From the NCBI GenBank assembly GCA_029339195.1, contig JAPTJF010000150.1, positions 1 to 64,000 of the forward strand: 64,000 bases of DNA, written 5' to 3'. The notes below the pieces were generated by a model, which made no database searches, was not told the DNA's origin, and was given only the letters and a program-made list of their open reading frames with translations. The DNA comes from Micractinium sp. NFX-FRZ (Eukaryota; Chlorophyta; Trebouxiophyceae; Chlorellales; Chlorellaceae). Positions 1 through 10,686 of this stretch are shown here, in pieces (position 1 is the first letter of the stretch; each line of letters opens with the position of its first letter). The position numbers were made by a program, and so were the translations under genes.

Positions 1-76
1 CAGCACAGCACAGCACAGCACAGCACAGCACAGCACAGCACAGCACAGCACAGCACAGCACAGCACAGCACAGCAC
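1..76. repeat. (CAGCA)n pentanucleotide microsatellite
   Basis: About 15 near-perfect copies of a 5-bp CAGCA/CACAG unit at the left edge, inside an intron of the SKI2-like gene. The same pentamer recurs in introns near 22025 and 58160. Confidence 0.95.
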
Positions 77-1697
77 ACGCAGCGTAACATCAAGCCACGC
101 CCCCCCCCCCCACCTGAACAGATCGTCGAGCGACACCTTCTGCTGCTGCCCCTGCTGCCCCTGCTGTGCCTGCTGTGCCTGCCGCCCCTGCTGCGCCTGC
201 TGCTCCTCCTCCAGCTGCAGCCGTGCCAGCTCGTCGGCTGCCACCTCGTCAGCAGCCAGCTCAGCAGCTGCCGCGTCAGCCTGCATGGCCCACCCGCCAA
301 ACAGGCCCCGCCCCATGCCGGGGGCCGCGGCTTTCAGGCGCCACGCCTCCCCGCTTTCCACCTCCTCCAGCCAGGCACCCGTGGCAGCCTCTTCTGCGGC
401 TGCTGCTGCTGCCGGGTTGCCGGCAGAGTCCCAGGCGGCGCCACCTGGCGGGATGGGGGGCAGGGAGGGAGGGGGCAGGGACGGCAGGCTTTGAACCGGT
501 GTGCGGTGCAGGGTGCCACCGCCCAGCCGGCTGCCAAGTGTACACGCCACTGCCTGCCCAGTGGCGGCTGTTTCTGGTGGTGCGCATGCTGCCCGGACCA
601 TGGTGTTCCCCATCTGTCTGGCAAGCGTATCTACTTGGCTTACCGGGGGTGAAGGGCATGCTGCTGATCTTGCCCCGCACAAACTCCCGCGTGCCCTGGC
701 GAGCCGCCATGGGGCGCCGCGCCAGCGCCAGCCGGTCGGCGACATCCTGCAGGCGGTGGCAACAGCTATCAGAGCCCACCTCTGACACTTGCACCCCAGC
801 GTGCCCCCGCACAGTGCGACTTCTTGCTGCCCCCAGCATGTCACCCTGCCCTGCATGCTTGGCCCCTGCAAACTTGACCGCCCGGCCCCGGGCAAGTTGG
901 TGGCGCAGCTGTCAGAGCTATAGCTGTGCCGCAGGATTGCCCTGCAGGGTGTCCAGCACAGGGTGCACCACAAGCACGCAGCAGAGCAAGCTGCCCCCAG
1001 CATGCCACCTTGCCCTGCACGCCAACCACCCTGCATGCTTGGCCCCCCGGCCCCAGCCCCAGCACATCCCTGCAGGGGCGTGCACATCGCTCTCACTTGC
1101 TCACTCACCCCATCGTCCCCTGACATGTAGACCTCACGGAAGCCCAGCTCCGAGCCAGCACGCTCCCCCTCCCCCTCATCGTCCCCGCCAGCTAGGCAGT
1201 CTGGCAGGAGCGGCTCGACGGCGGCACGGGCCGTAGAGGGCTCCGTCCACAGAGTTGGGCGCACGCTGCGCGGCTGCCAGCTCAGGCCTGCAGGCAAGGT
1301 TGTGCGGGGTGTGATGAGACAGAGGTGCCGTGGCAGAGGCAGGAAGGTGGCAGGCGGGAGGCGGGGGGAGCGGCAGGCGGCCACTCAGGCAGCGCACCGG
1401 CGACGGCGACGTCGGCGGCTGGGCTGCCCTCCAGGCGCAGCGTGAGCAGTTCGTCGCGCAGCCAGGCGGCCGTGTCCTCGCCGGTGTAGCAGCCGGGGGG
1501 CAGGGTCTGCACAGAGAGAGAGGAAGGCGCGAAGGCGAGCTTGCTCGACAGCAGGGCGTTGTGCCGCGGTCAGCAGGGGTGCTTCGGGAATTTCAAAAAT
1601 AGCGCACACCGCTTACCGCCTGCAGATCGTCAAGATCGGCATGATACAGGCTGCCTTCGCCGACACTCGGGAGCTGGGGCCCGCCAGAGGGCGCCAT
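1..1697 (-). CDS. SKI2: SKI2-like DExH RNA helicase, N-terminal part (partial at left edge)
   Basis: SKI2 is the helicase of the Ski complex, which feeds RNA to the cytosolic exosome. Only the region before the helicase core is in the window. Five exons join in frame on the minus strand: 1697-1617, 1506-1398, 1287-1109, 746-644 and 444-114, about 267 residues; the last ends in a donor and the gene continues off the left edge. The order of landmarks fits plant SKI2: a tryptophan/proline segment, then EFVRGKISSMPFTPGG (compare the FLRG...PFRPGG segment of plant SKI2), a spacer, then SLDDLF. A Q/A-rich insert of about 40 residues precedes SLDDLF. The start chosen is MAPSGG; the frame stays open upstream to 1865, so a longer N-terminus is possible. 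No helicase motif is visible here, so the call rests on the N-terminal signature. Confidence 0.72.
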
Positions 1698-2093
1698 GCT
1701 GGTCGCCGACTGCTGAATTTGAGTTCGATCGTGGCTGAGAAGCAAATGCCAGCAGCAGAAGCCCATATGGTGCCCGCAAGCGGCCCAGCGCAAGCACAGC
1801 AGGCGCGTCGTGGCGGGAGTGGCGGCAGGCGCTGCTGGCCCAGCAGTGCTCATGCCCAAGATCATGCGCCTGGTGCTGCATCAATCCAGCGACTCATGCT
1901 TCCTCAGGCACACTGAACGCCGGCACACCCTAAAAACGATTTCAAGAGAACTGAGACAGTCGTAGCACTGGGCAGTTAGCATTGAAGCCGGTCAGCAACA
2001 CATAATATGAAGCTAGCTTTACACAGTACCTGTGCACAGTCTTTTTACATCAACGTACAAACTGAATACTTTCAGCCTCCCATAGCCGCCTTG
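1698..2093. other. Intergenic spacer, SKI2-like 5' side and GT90 3' side
   Basis: Both flanking genes are on the minus strand. The GT90 stop is followed by two TGTAA motifs. The rest should hold the SKI2-like 5' UTR and promoter; I see no clear core promoter element. Confidence 0.5.
2019..2049 (-). terminator. Putative polyadenylation signals (TGTAA x2) for GT90
   Basis: On the minus strand TGTAA occurs at 2049-2045 and 2023-2019, 45 to 75 bases past the GT90 stop. TGTAA is the usual chlorophyte poly(A) signal. Confidence 0.5.
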
Positions 2094-5000
2094 CTAGCCC
2101 CCGACAAGCGTGCCACTGCTGCCATGACGCGAGGCCGCCCCGCCTTCGTCCTCCGCCGTCCCTCGCGCCTGCAGCGTCCGCCGCCGCCGCTGCCCCTCCG
2201 CCGCCTCTTGCTCCGGATTGTACAGCTGGCAACCGTAGCACGTGTTGGGCAGGACGGTCTTGTTGGTGGAGGGCGGGTCCCCGGGCATGCCGCCCTTGTA
2301 GAGGGAGGCATACTTGTCAAAGAGCGCCTGCCAGTAGCGCCACCGCGCCTCCTCCGTAAGGTGGGCCAGCGCAAATGCCTGCGGGGAAGACGCCAAAAAA
2401 TGCGAATTGGTGGGGGAACAGCCATAAGGCCCAGGTATATGTATATGTATCAGGTAGGGAGGTTGGGGAGGGGCAGCCGGCTGGGGCAGGCGGCAGAGGG
2501 TGCACCCACAACTGGGCGCCACCACTGGGCACAAACCTCCTGCTGCGCCATCCTGCCACGTGGCAGCCCCGCCCTGCTGCCCACGCTGTGCAAGCCACCC
2601 CCTGCCATGCTGTGCGCGGCATGCACAGCGTGCAGGGCATCCACCACGCCACCCACCGCACCTGCCCATTGGCCGCCACTCGCCGTGCCACCTCATCGTT
2701 TGCCTTGCTGGCTTTCAGGGCTGTCACCAGCTGCAGGATGTCTGTGGTGTTGTCCACCCAGAAGGGCAGGTAGTGCACGCACGGCTTCAGGGCGCGGTAG
2801 TACCTGAATCGTAAAAGGGGAGGTAATGGGTAATGCATGCACGCAGGGTTGATACCTGAATCGGTGGAAGCACAAGGGCTGCTCAGGGCAGCAACAATCG
2901 GGCCAGGTGGTGGTCCTTTTTGTCCACACCGCGAGCGCAAAAGGGGAGGCCATGCACGCATGGCAGCGTGCACCCAGTCGCCACGCTCCGCCCACCAGAT
3001 AGGAGCGACCAAACCCCAGCCATCATCTCACAACTCCAGCTCTCTCACAGGCCTGCTTGGGCATGACCAATGCGCCCCATGCACCAGCACACACACCCAG
3101 GCAGGCAAGCACCTGCCATGCCTCCCTCACCCCCGCCCCGTCCTCCTCCTTACCACTCCAGCTGCTGTGACGCCTGCTTGAGCGTGACGCTGTTGATGCC
3201 CAGCAGGGCTGCTAGGCGGTTGGAGGCTGAGATGCCGTCTAGGTCAATCAGATACCTGGCGGACAAATTGGTTCAATTCAGGGGGGGGGGAGGCAAGATG
3301 CATTGTTTCAATTTAGGCAGAGTTGAAGGAGCGTGTTGGGACGTGATGCGACAGGTGGCGGCGTGGAGATGGTGCAGGGGCGGGAGGTTGGTTGACTATC
3401 AAAAATGGACGGCAGAATGCCACCCGAATGCCATCCAGGTGCCTTTGCCCCCACACACGGCTCGCCCCCTCCCCACGGCGTGTGTTACTGTTGTCACACC
3501 CACCACCGCCCCGCCCACATGTGGTGACACCATAACCCACCCGCTCAATTGCAATGAGCCTGCTGGTGGTATGTCAGGGGGCCGCATGGGCATGGCCTGG
3601 GTGCGGTTCAGCACCACTCCAACCACAAGCACCCCACGCACTCTTCTCATGTAGACACACGGCAGACAGGGGGTGCGGTTCATGACCCACTTGTAGTGTG
3701 CCTGCTCGTAGTATGTGAGGGGGCGCATGGGGGTGGCCTTGGTTCCCAACGCGTCCACATTGATCGTGATGTTGAGCAGTTCTGGGTGCTGGTCGCTGAC
3801 CTTGGGCAGCGACAGGCGGGAGCAGTTGGCCTTGCGCAGAGGGTCGCCGTTCAGCGGGTGCGGCGCGCAGAAGGGCGTGCCCCTGCACATGGGGGCGGGG
3901 CCGGCGCGAGGCTGGGGCAGTTGGCCTTGCGCACTGGGTCGGGCGGGCAGACAAGGTGAGGTAGGCAGGCGGGCCGGGCTCCTGCGGGCGGGCCAGGCCG
4001 TGCTCAGGTGGAGCGCAGGGCGTGCCAAGCTGCCCTTGAGGCACCCGGGCGGCGGCTGTGCCCGCCCACCTTCCCCTTCCTCAAACCCGCCTACCTGCTC
4101 GCCTCCCTGACTGGCAACCAACCGGGCCAGCTCCACCTGTGGCACTGCTGCTTGCCTGCTCACCCAGCTCTTGGCATACCCCATCACTCGTATGAACCTG
4201 TAATGCTTTCAGTACTGATGTTGCAATTGCTCGCATTCTCCCACCAACTCCCGCTGTCTCCCTCGGCTGCCGGCCCCCCTGGCACCCCACCTGAACCACG
4301 CCTGCTCCGTCTTCTCCCCCCATGGGACATACCTGCCGGGAGGGCAAGCAGGGCATGGCCGGGAGGTGTTCAGTGGTGGGCAGTACAGTGCCAGGAAACG
4401 TCAGCCTCAGCCAGGCAGGCCAAAGGCTGGCCACTGCAGGCAGGGTGTCCAGCTGTGCCAGGCTCACCCCAAACCAGAAGCCCCGTGCCTGCGCGGACTG
4501 CGACTGCAGTGCCCCGGAACAGGTGGTGTGTGTGGAGCACGGTTGAGGTGGGGCCATGTCATACACTGCCGCGCCGCATCACATGCATCTCACGCACCCG
4601 GCGTACCGCACTCCCTCCCCAGGCACACACACGCCGCCGGCACCCCACGCACTGAGGGTGCAACGCCTCCCGGAAGTTGGGCATGAGGGCGTCGTACTGC
4701 GAAGTGGTGTGGCGGAGCACGGAGAAGACGGGGGCGGGGCAGCCAATGGTGCCCTCCCCCTGCAGCAACAGGGTGACATCTGCCTGTCAATAGCGCCCCA
4801 TGGCGTACGAGCAGGTGGTGGCGCAAAGCCGCACGCAGTACCCCCGACCCTGCCCCTTAGCCCTCGTCTTCCCGCCCGAGGCCCTCACCTCATCCCAGCA
4901 GATGCCCCAGTCGTGCACGTTCCACAGCATGGGCAGCCCTTCCTGAATCGTGCTGCACACAAACGGATGACAACGGGGGATGGGGAAGTTAGAAGACGCG

Positions 5001-6967
5001 ATGAAGAAGCAGAGCACGGTCCAGGTGCCCCAGGCGTGGTCGCCCTGCCCCACTTGCACGAGCCTCCGTGCCGCCGGCCATGCACAGCATGTTCGTCAGA
5101 CTCCTTGTGCATTGTGGTCCTTGTGTGTCTCTCTCTCTCCAATTTCGAAACTAAACCCCACTTCTCCACTTCTCGCCATACCTCCCTGCCGACTCCCACT
5201 TCCCTCCGTGCCCCCCCACCTCGCTTCACACCGCCGGCCCCACCCACTCACAGCTTCCCCTGTGCCAGCCCTTTGTTCATTCCCTCCAGAAGCGTCTCCA
5301 CCTGGGGTGGCAAGCGGGCACAGGGAAAAGGACGCAGGGTGTGAGCACACAGCAGCAGGAGAGCGCCCCAGGCGGGAGCGTATGCAAGGTGTGAGCACAT
5401 GGCAGCTTGAGGCGAGGGAGCGCCCCGACATGGGAGGGTACGCCGGGCGAGCACCCCACCGCACGCACCCCCATCCCGCCCGAGGAGTAATGTTCAGCAC
5501 CCCAGTGTGCGGCAACCCCATCCCGCCCCACCACTAGATACTGAGTGCCTCAGTGCCCCCACCACACCCCACCCCACACGGACATAGTGCCCTACCCCAC
5601 CCCCACACCACCCCCACACCACACCACACCAGTCCGCTCCAACCCCACCCCCACCCTCGCACCACACCACACCAGTCCGCTCCCACCCCACCCCCACCCT
5701 CACACCACACCACACCAGCCCGCTCCAACCCACCCCCACCCTCACACCACACCACACCAGCCCGCTCCAACCCACCCCCACCCCACCATGTAGTTGCAGT
5801 GGTCCACACAGGCGTCCTTCACGCGGCGTAGGGGGAAGTGCAGCTGGTTCTCCTTGACCTAACGAGGGAGGCAAAGGGGAGGGGAGCGGGCTCCGTTGGG
5901 CGGGGGTGACCCCTCTGGCACCCGCACTGGCAGCCGGCGGCGGCAGTGGCAAGGCCCTCTGCTCGGGCCGCGGGGCGTGCGCAGTGTGCACAGCGCTGCA
6001 AGCACTGCGGGGCCAGCTGGGAAGGTTCTACGCAACCGGGACCCCACTCTGCATCCAAAGGAGCAGCACGCACGTCGCCCTGCATTGACGGTGGACCTCT
6101 GCCGGTGTGGGCCGTCGAGCACACCACGGCATCCCGCTCCCGCAACGAGCAGCTCGTGAGCACTCCACGACTTCTGGCATTCACCAACAATGCACCCTCG
6201 GCACGGCAGCACTCACTTCAAAAACAACATGTGTGCATCCATCAGCGAGTGCCGCAGGCAACGCCCATCTGAGAGAAGCAGGCAGCGCCCACCCGGACAC
6301 TCCCCAGCCGCTGCGGCGGCGCCCACGCCACCGCAGCGTGCACGGTGCCAGCACCCACCTCCACGTATATGTGCAGATCATTCCTTCCGTCGATCCCCAG
6401 CCGGTTCATTGTTGCCTCGATGTCCCCCCGCGTGAAGCCACCAGCCCAAGGTGCCAAGTCATCCTCAGGTCCCCGCTGCATTGCGGCAGCGGCAGCCGCC
6501 ACCGCCTCATCCGGAGACGGCACCTGCCCTGGGCCGCCGCAGAGCAGCGCGGGGTCGGGCGCCTGCTGCTGCTGCTGCTGCTGCTGCTCAGCAGCTGGCT
6601 CTGCTTGTGGGTGCTGCTGCTTGTCTGCCTCTGCTTCTGCCTGGGCTGCTTGCTCCAGGGCGGCGAGGCGCTCCTGCAGCGCAGCTGTCTCCGCACGCTG
6701 CCGCTCCAGCTCCCCTTCGAGCCCCTGGCCTTCATGCTGCGGCTCTTCCCCCTCCCGCACCCGACCCGCAGGGCACGCCGGGCACACGGGGCAGGCGGCG
6801 CGCACCGCTGCCAAGAGGGTTTGGCTTGTGGTGCCACCGCCGCCGCCGCCGTCGCCGCCGCTGGCCAGCAGGAGCAGGCCGCCCCCGGCAGCTGCGAGGA
6901 GGACCAGGCTCGCCGCCACAGCCACTTGGGCTCGCCGTGGCTTGCTTGAACGCCCCGGGAGCTGCAT
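2094..6967 (-). CDS. GT90/CAP10-domain glycosyltransferase, type II membrane protein
   Basis: Nine exons join in phase: 6967-6359, 5858-5787, 5301-5252, 4952-4889, 4759-4653, 3882-3691, 3255-3154, 2803-2662 and 2378-2094, giving about 540 residues. The N-terminus has a short basic tail, one hydrophobic segment (about residues 15-35), then a coiled-coil/polyQ stem, as in Golgi type II enzymes. The catalytic part carries CAP10 hallmarks: CPAPVFS, then HYKYLIDLDGISASNRL, then SVTLKQ, LEWYYRALKPCVHYLPF and AFALAHLTEEARWRYW. GT90 enzymes transfer glucose or xylose in the secretory pathway (POGLUT/KDELC and fungal CAP10 relatives); the substrate here is unknown. One acceptor is ambiguous: 4759 or, also in frame, 4783, which adds eight residues. 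Several introns carry decayed copies of neighbouring exon edges. The family call is strong; the specificity is not. Confidence 0.88.
2791..2965. repeat. Decayed copies of an exon boundary in a GT90 intron
   Basis: The sequence around the GT90 acceptor (TACCTGAATCG at 2801, followed by an AAAAGGGGAGG stretch with ATGCATGCACGCA) recurs in pieces at about 2861-2873 and 2936-2960 inside the adjoining intron. Confidence 0.6.
3564..3941. repeat. Exon-edge copies flanking GT90 exon 6
   Basis: GT90 exon 6 (3691-3882) has partial copies on both sides. GGCAGTTGGCCTTGCGCA at about 3917 repeats the exon sequence at about 3823. A GTATGT-AGGGGG-CGCATGGG-TGGCCT block at about 3568-3600 repeats the exon sequence at about 3712-3742, and a GGTGCGGTTCA stretch occurs at 3600 and 3672. 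Confidence 0.65.
5590..5790. repeat. Minisatellite, about 53-bp unit, in a GT90 intron
   Basis: About four tandem copies of a C-rich unit built from CACACCACACCACACCAG, then YCCGCTCC, then a CCACCC block. It lies just before exon 2 in transcript-downstream order and is strongly strand-asymmetric. Confidence 0.85.
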
Positions 6968-9001
6968 GGCACGTGGACGCTGTCGGCAGGCTTCCCTGAG
7001 CGTCCCCCGGCCCCTCTCTTCACCCCGACCTGGGACCTATCAACACGTGAAGACACGTGAAAGTGCAACCGCATCGCTCCGGATGGGGTCCATGTGCCGC
7101 TCAGCACGGCCTGGCAGCGGCGGCACCGCCTGGAAAGAGTCCCACACCACAGACTGGATGGCATCAGCATGCTGGCTGTGCTCAAGTCCTGCTTTTCTTG
7201 TGTGGTTTAGTCTAACGCAAGTAGGCGCGCCGCACAGCACGGCTGCCTGGAATCACCTGATGGGGGCCAGCGGCATCTGCCGATCGGAGCGCAGCGGCGG
7301 AGCGCGAGCGGGAGGGCGGTGCGGCCTGCAAACGGTGCACGCCAAGCATTCAAAGCGGCTGCCTGCAACTTGATGCATGCGTCATGGTGGGATGCGTGTG
7401 TACTGTCAGGTATGTGCTATGGCAACGCCTGGCTGGCGTGTTCCTGGTGATGTTGCCCTGTGCAGTGCTGCGCACCAGCTAGAGCTAGACCCAGACGGTC
7501 TAGGGGCGGACCCTCAGAGTGGGCGCCGCTGCTGCAAGAACCACTCCCCTGCATTCAAACCGTGAACTCCACAAAGTTGAAAGGGAGACAAGTTCCCAGG
7601 GGGCGGCATGCCTGCCCAGGGCGGGCCGCCAGTTTGGCACGGCAGGAGCTGCGCGGTCCCACCGGGCAGCCTGCAGCGACCCATCGGCAGCTCACCCCAC
7701 CCATCCCACCGGACCACCCACGTATGAAAGGCATGCATGGTCTTTCCAGTGCAGCCAGTTTGGTGTAGAACAGAGAGCACTGATTGGTGCCACGATCAAC
7801 AGCCCTGACGGCGCTCGGGGTGGCGGCGGGGGCGCGAGGCGGCATGCCGCTAGGTGCAGCTGAGCAACCCTCTGTGACCACTCACTGACCCAACGGGATG
7901 GGCCGCCGGGCCGGCTGCCACGTTGCAATTTTGAAGCAATCAAAGTGCGGATGCAGCTTCGGGTGGGGAACAAGGGCCATTGAACGGTCCCCATATGTAC
8001 CATATGTACCAACCATGCCAGCTGGTGGAAGAATGGCTGAGTGCCACCTCAGCGCGGCACTTCTCAAAACTGAGGCATCTTGCTCGCGAGGCACAGCCTT
8101 CCGTAGCGCTTTGCTGCCTTGCCTCGATTTGTCGACCTCGTCAAGCAGGTCCCACAAGTTTGTGTTGAGCTGCCCAGCTCAACACCTGTAGGACACGGTC
8201 CTCACCGCTTTCGTGCGGGGCGGACGGCGAAGCCCTCTTTCATTGCACGTGTGGTCACACAGAGGTGCTCATTTTGATGGGAGGGCGCGGTGGGGGGCTG
8301 CGGGAGCCCGCGATGTGACCTGTCCCAGCACCTGTCCTTCCCCCCTCCTCCCCCAGCGCCGCGCCCGGCCAGCCCGGTTGGCCTCCGCTTGGCACCTGCA
8401 TAGTGCGGGCTGGCGATCCGCCGCCCGCGCTCCCAGGGGTCTTTGCACCCCTAGCTCCTTATTACTGTGCCATGACAGTCCGGTCTGTCCCGCGGGGTGC
8501 TTGAAATTGTCTCACCCCTTTGCCGCTTCATGTGCAGGTTTGTGGGCCAGAACAGCGAAAGGGACCGGTTCAACGGGGCACCCTCGCGTTCTGCCCTCGT
8601 AAACCGCTGGTCCTGGTGGCTGGAGGCGCCGAGCTCCACCACAGCCTGCTGGCACCACGGTACCAAACAGGGTGCAAAGGCAAACCTTACCTGTTCTTCC
8701 AGCACGTCTGCATCTACCACGTGAGTTCCCCGCTCGGATTCTGCACATGTCAGCTCAGACTAGCGGTGCTTGTTGCGGCAGCTCGCCGCGCCCGCCGCTG
8801 GCCTTGCCCCCAACGGCCAGCGTTGCGCCCGCCGGAGTGTCCGGCTGTGCCTGTGGGTGCTTGCCGCCTGTGCTGCTCAAGGACGGGCCCCGCAGCAACT
8901 GCTTATCAACTCAGACGCCCTGCTTGCTGCCTGCCCGCCTGCTTGACTGCCGCAGGGTGCTAAACACACACACCAGGCGCAGGCAAGTGTCAGATCAGCC
9001 C
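6968..9001. other. Divergent intergenic region, GT90 / WHR-A
   Basis: About 2 kb between the start of GT90 (minus) and the first secure methionine of WHR-A (plus). It should hold both promoters and possibly an unrecognised 5' exon of WHR-A, because the WHR-A frame is open upstream to 8672. A CATATGTACC direct repeat lies at about 7991-8010. ORFs here show no family features. Confidence 0.4.
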
Positions 9002-10686
9002 ATGCAGGCTCTCATGCAGCCGCTGCCCAGCTCCTCCACCGGCCCCATGCCAGCCCTGGGCTGCCACTGGTGGCAGCAGGAGCAGCAGCAGGAGCAGCCG
9101 TGGCAGCAGCGGTGGCAGATGAACCCGCAGCAGGATCAGCAGTGGCAGACGCCGAACCAGCTGCAGCTGAGCCCATCCGAGGCAGAGGCGGAGGACAGGC
9201 AGATCCAGCGGCCGCTGCACCTGCGTCCACTGGAGGGCTGCGAAGGAAGTGGCTTGGCAGCTGACGAGCAGCTTTGCCCGGCAGGTGAAGTGCAGCACGA
9301 AGTTGATGCCCACTTCGAGCACCTGCAAGCCATGTGGCAGCAAGCATGCGCGGATGACCAGGCAGCCTGGGAGCAGAAGCGCGCGCAGCGGCGGGCGGAG
9401 TGGGAGGCGCAGCAGGCTGCTCTGGAAGCGGAGTGGGAGGCGCAGCAGGCGGCGGCGCAGCGCAAGTGGGAGGCGCAGCGCGCCCTGCAGCAGCAGCTGT
9501 GGGAGCAGTGGAGGCGGGAGCAGGGGCAGAAGGTGGTGACGCTCGACAGCCGGCCGCAGAGCCGCCAGCAGCGGCAGGAGGAGGAGCAGGCCGAGCCGCC
9601 GGCGAAGCGGCGCCGCTGCGAAGCGGATGCCAGCAGCCACGGCAGGCCGGACCCCGGCCAGGCCGGCAGCGCACAGTGCGCCTGGCTGCCAAGCCCGACC
9701 GCCTCGAGTGCCGGCAAGCCACAGGTGGGTGGCAGTGGCAGCGCTGGGCGCGCGTCGTGGCAGCGGTGGCAGGGTGCCTTGTTACATGCACACGTGGCCA
9801 GTGGAGTGGGTTTCACGTGCGTGTGGGTGGTTGTGAGCGCGCGGGTGAGCTGGCAGGCAGGGGCACAAGGCCAGCCCCCATGGCCCTTACCCCGGGCCAT
9901 GCGTCCTGCTCCGGCAATACCTCCGCCTGTCGCTGCCCGCCAGGCACCAGCCCCTGTGCTGCCGCCTGGCTGCCCTGCCGTCGCACTGATGCCCCTCTGC
10001 CAGCCCGCGGCTTGCACCTGCAGGGAGGCTCTGCTGTTGGGAACAGCAGCTCTGCCCGCGAGGGCTGGCCCTGTGCGGCGGGTAGCCTGCTGGGTCAGGC
10101 CAGTGCCGCACTGCCGCTGCGCGACCCCCTGGCGCCGGTGCGGGTTCCGCGGGCAGGCCGCCATGCGGGCACGCAGCCTCAGCACGTACAGCAGCAGCAG
10201 CAGCAGCAGCCGTCCAATCTGCAGCAGCTGCTGCCGCCGCCACCGACAAGCGACCTGTCAGGCTGGGACGCCCGGCAGACAGCGCAGCGGTCGCAGCAGC
10301 CGCCATCGCCACCGCTGCCGCCGCTGCCGGCTGGGCAGAAGCACGCCCGCCTGACCCCACGGGTGGTAGCCTCCTCCGAGCATGCCCAGCTGGCAGCAGA
10401 GCAGCAGCAGTGGGCAGAAGCTGCCCAGCAGCTGGTGCAGCCGATGCGGGGCCAGCGGGAGCCGACGGCGCAGCAGATGGAGGGGTGGAGGGGCAAGCAG
10501 GCGTGGCTGCTGGCGCAGCGGCAGGCGTGGGAGGACAGCGCGGAGGGTGTGGCGCAGGGCTGGGATTCCAGCTTCGAGCTGCTGCCGAGCCAGGTGCAGG
10601 GGCGGCTTCCGCAGAGCATCCCACCCCCGATGCCGCTGAGGGGCGCCACAGCCTGCGACAGCTGGCTCGATGCCCTGCTGGCGTGA
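9002..10686 (+). CDS. WHR-A: tryptophan-hendecad coiled-coil protein, paralogue 1
   Basis: Function unknown. Two exons, 9002-9724 and 10024-10686, join at phase 0 to give 461 residues. Residues 20-60 are Q/W-rich. The core, about residues 110-170, has tryptophans exactly 11 residues apart: WQQACADDQAA, WEQKRAQRRAE, WEAQQAALEAE, WEAQQAAAQRK, WEAQRALQQQL, then W. Such hendecads predict a long right-handed or nearly straight coiled coil. A basic KRRRCE cluster follows and could be a nuclear signal. Exon 2 encodes a polyQ run, a second W/Q helix (EGWRGKQAWLLAQRQAW) and the ending ACDSWLDALLA. The exon layout and the ending match WHR-B and WHR-C. This is the most divergent of the three. The first methionine is a choice; the frame is open upstream, so 5' exons may be missing. 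Confidence 0.75.

Noticed and set aside
166..1236. A 356-codon plus-strand ORF at the left edge
   Set aside because: It has no family features and lies antisense to phased exons of the SKI2-like gene; GC-rich DNA gives long chance frames.
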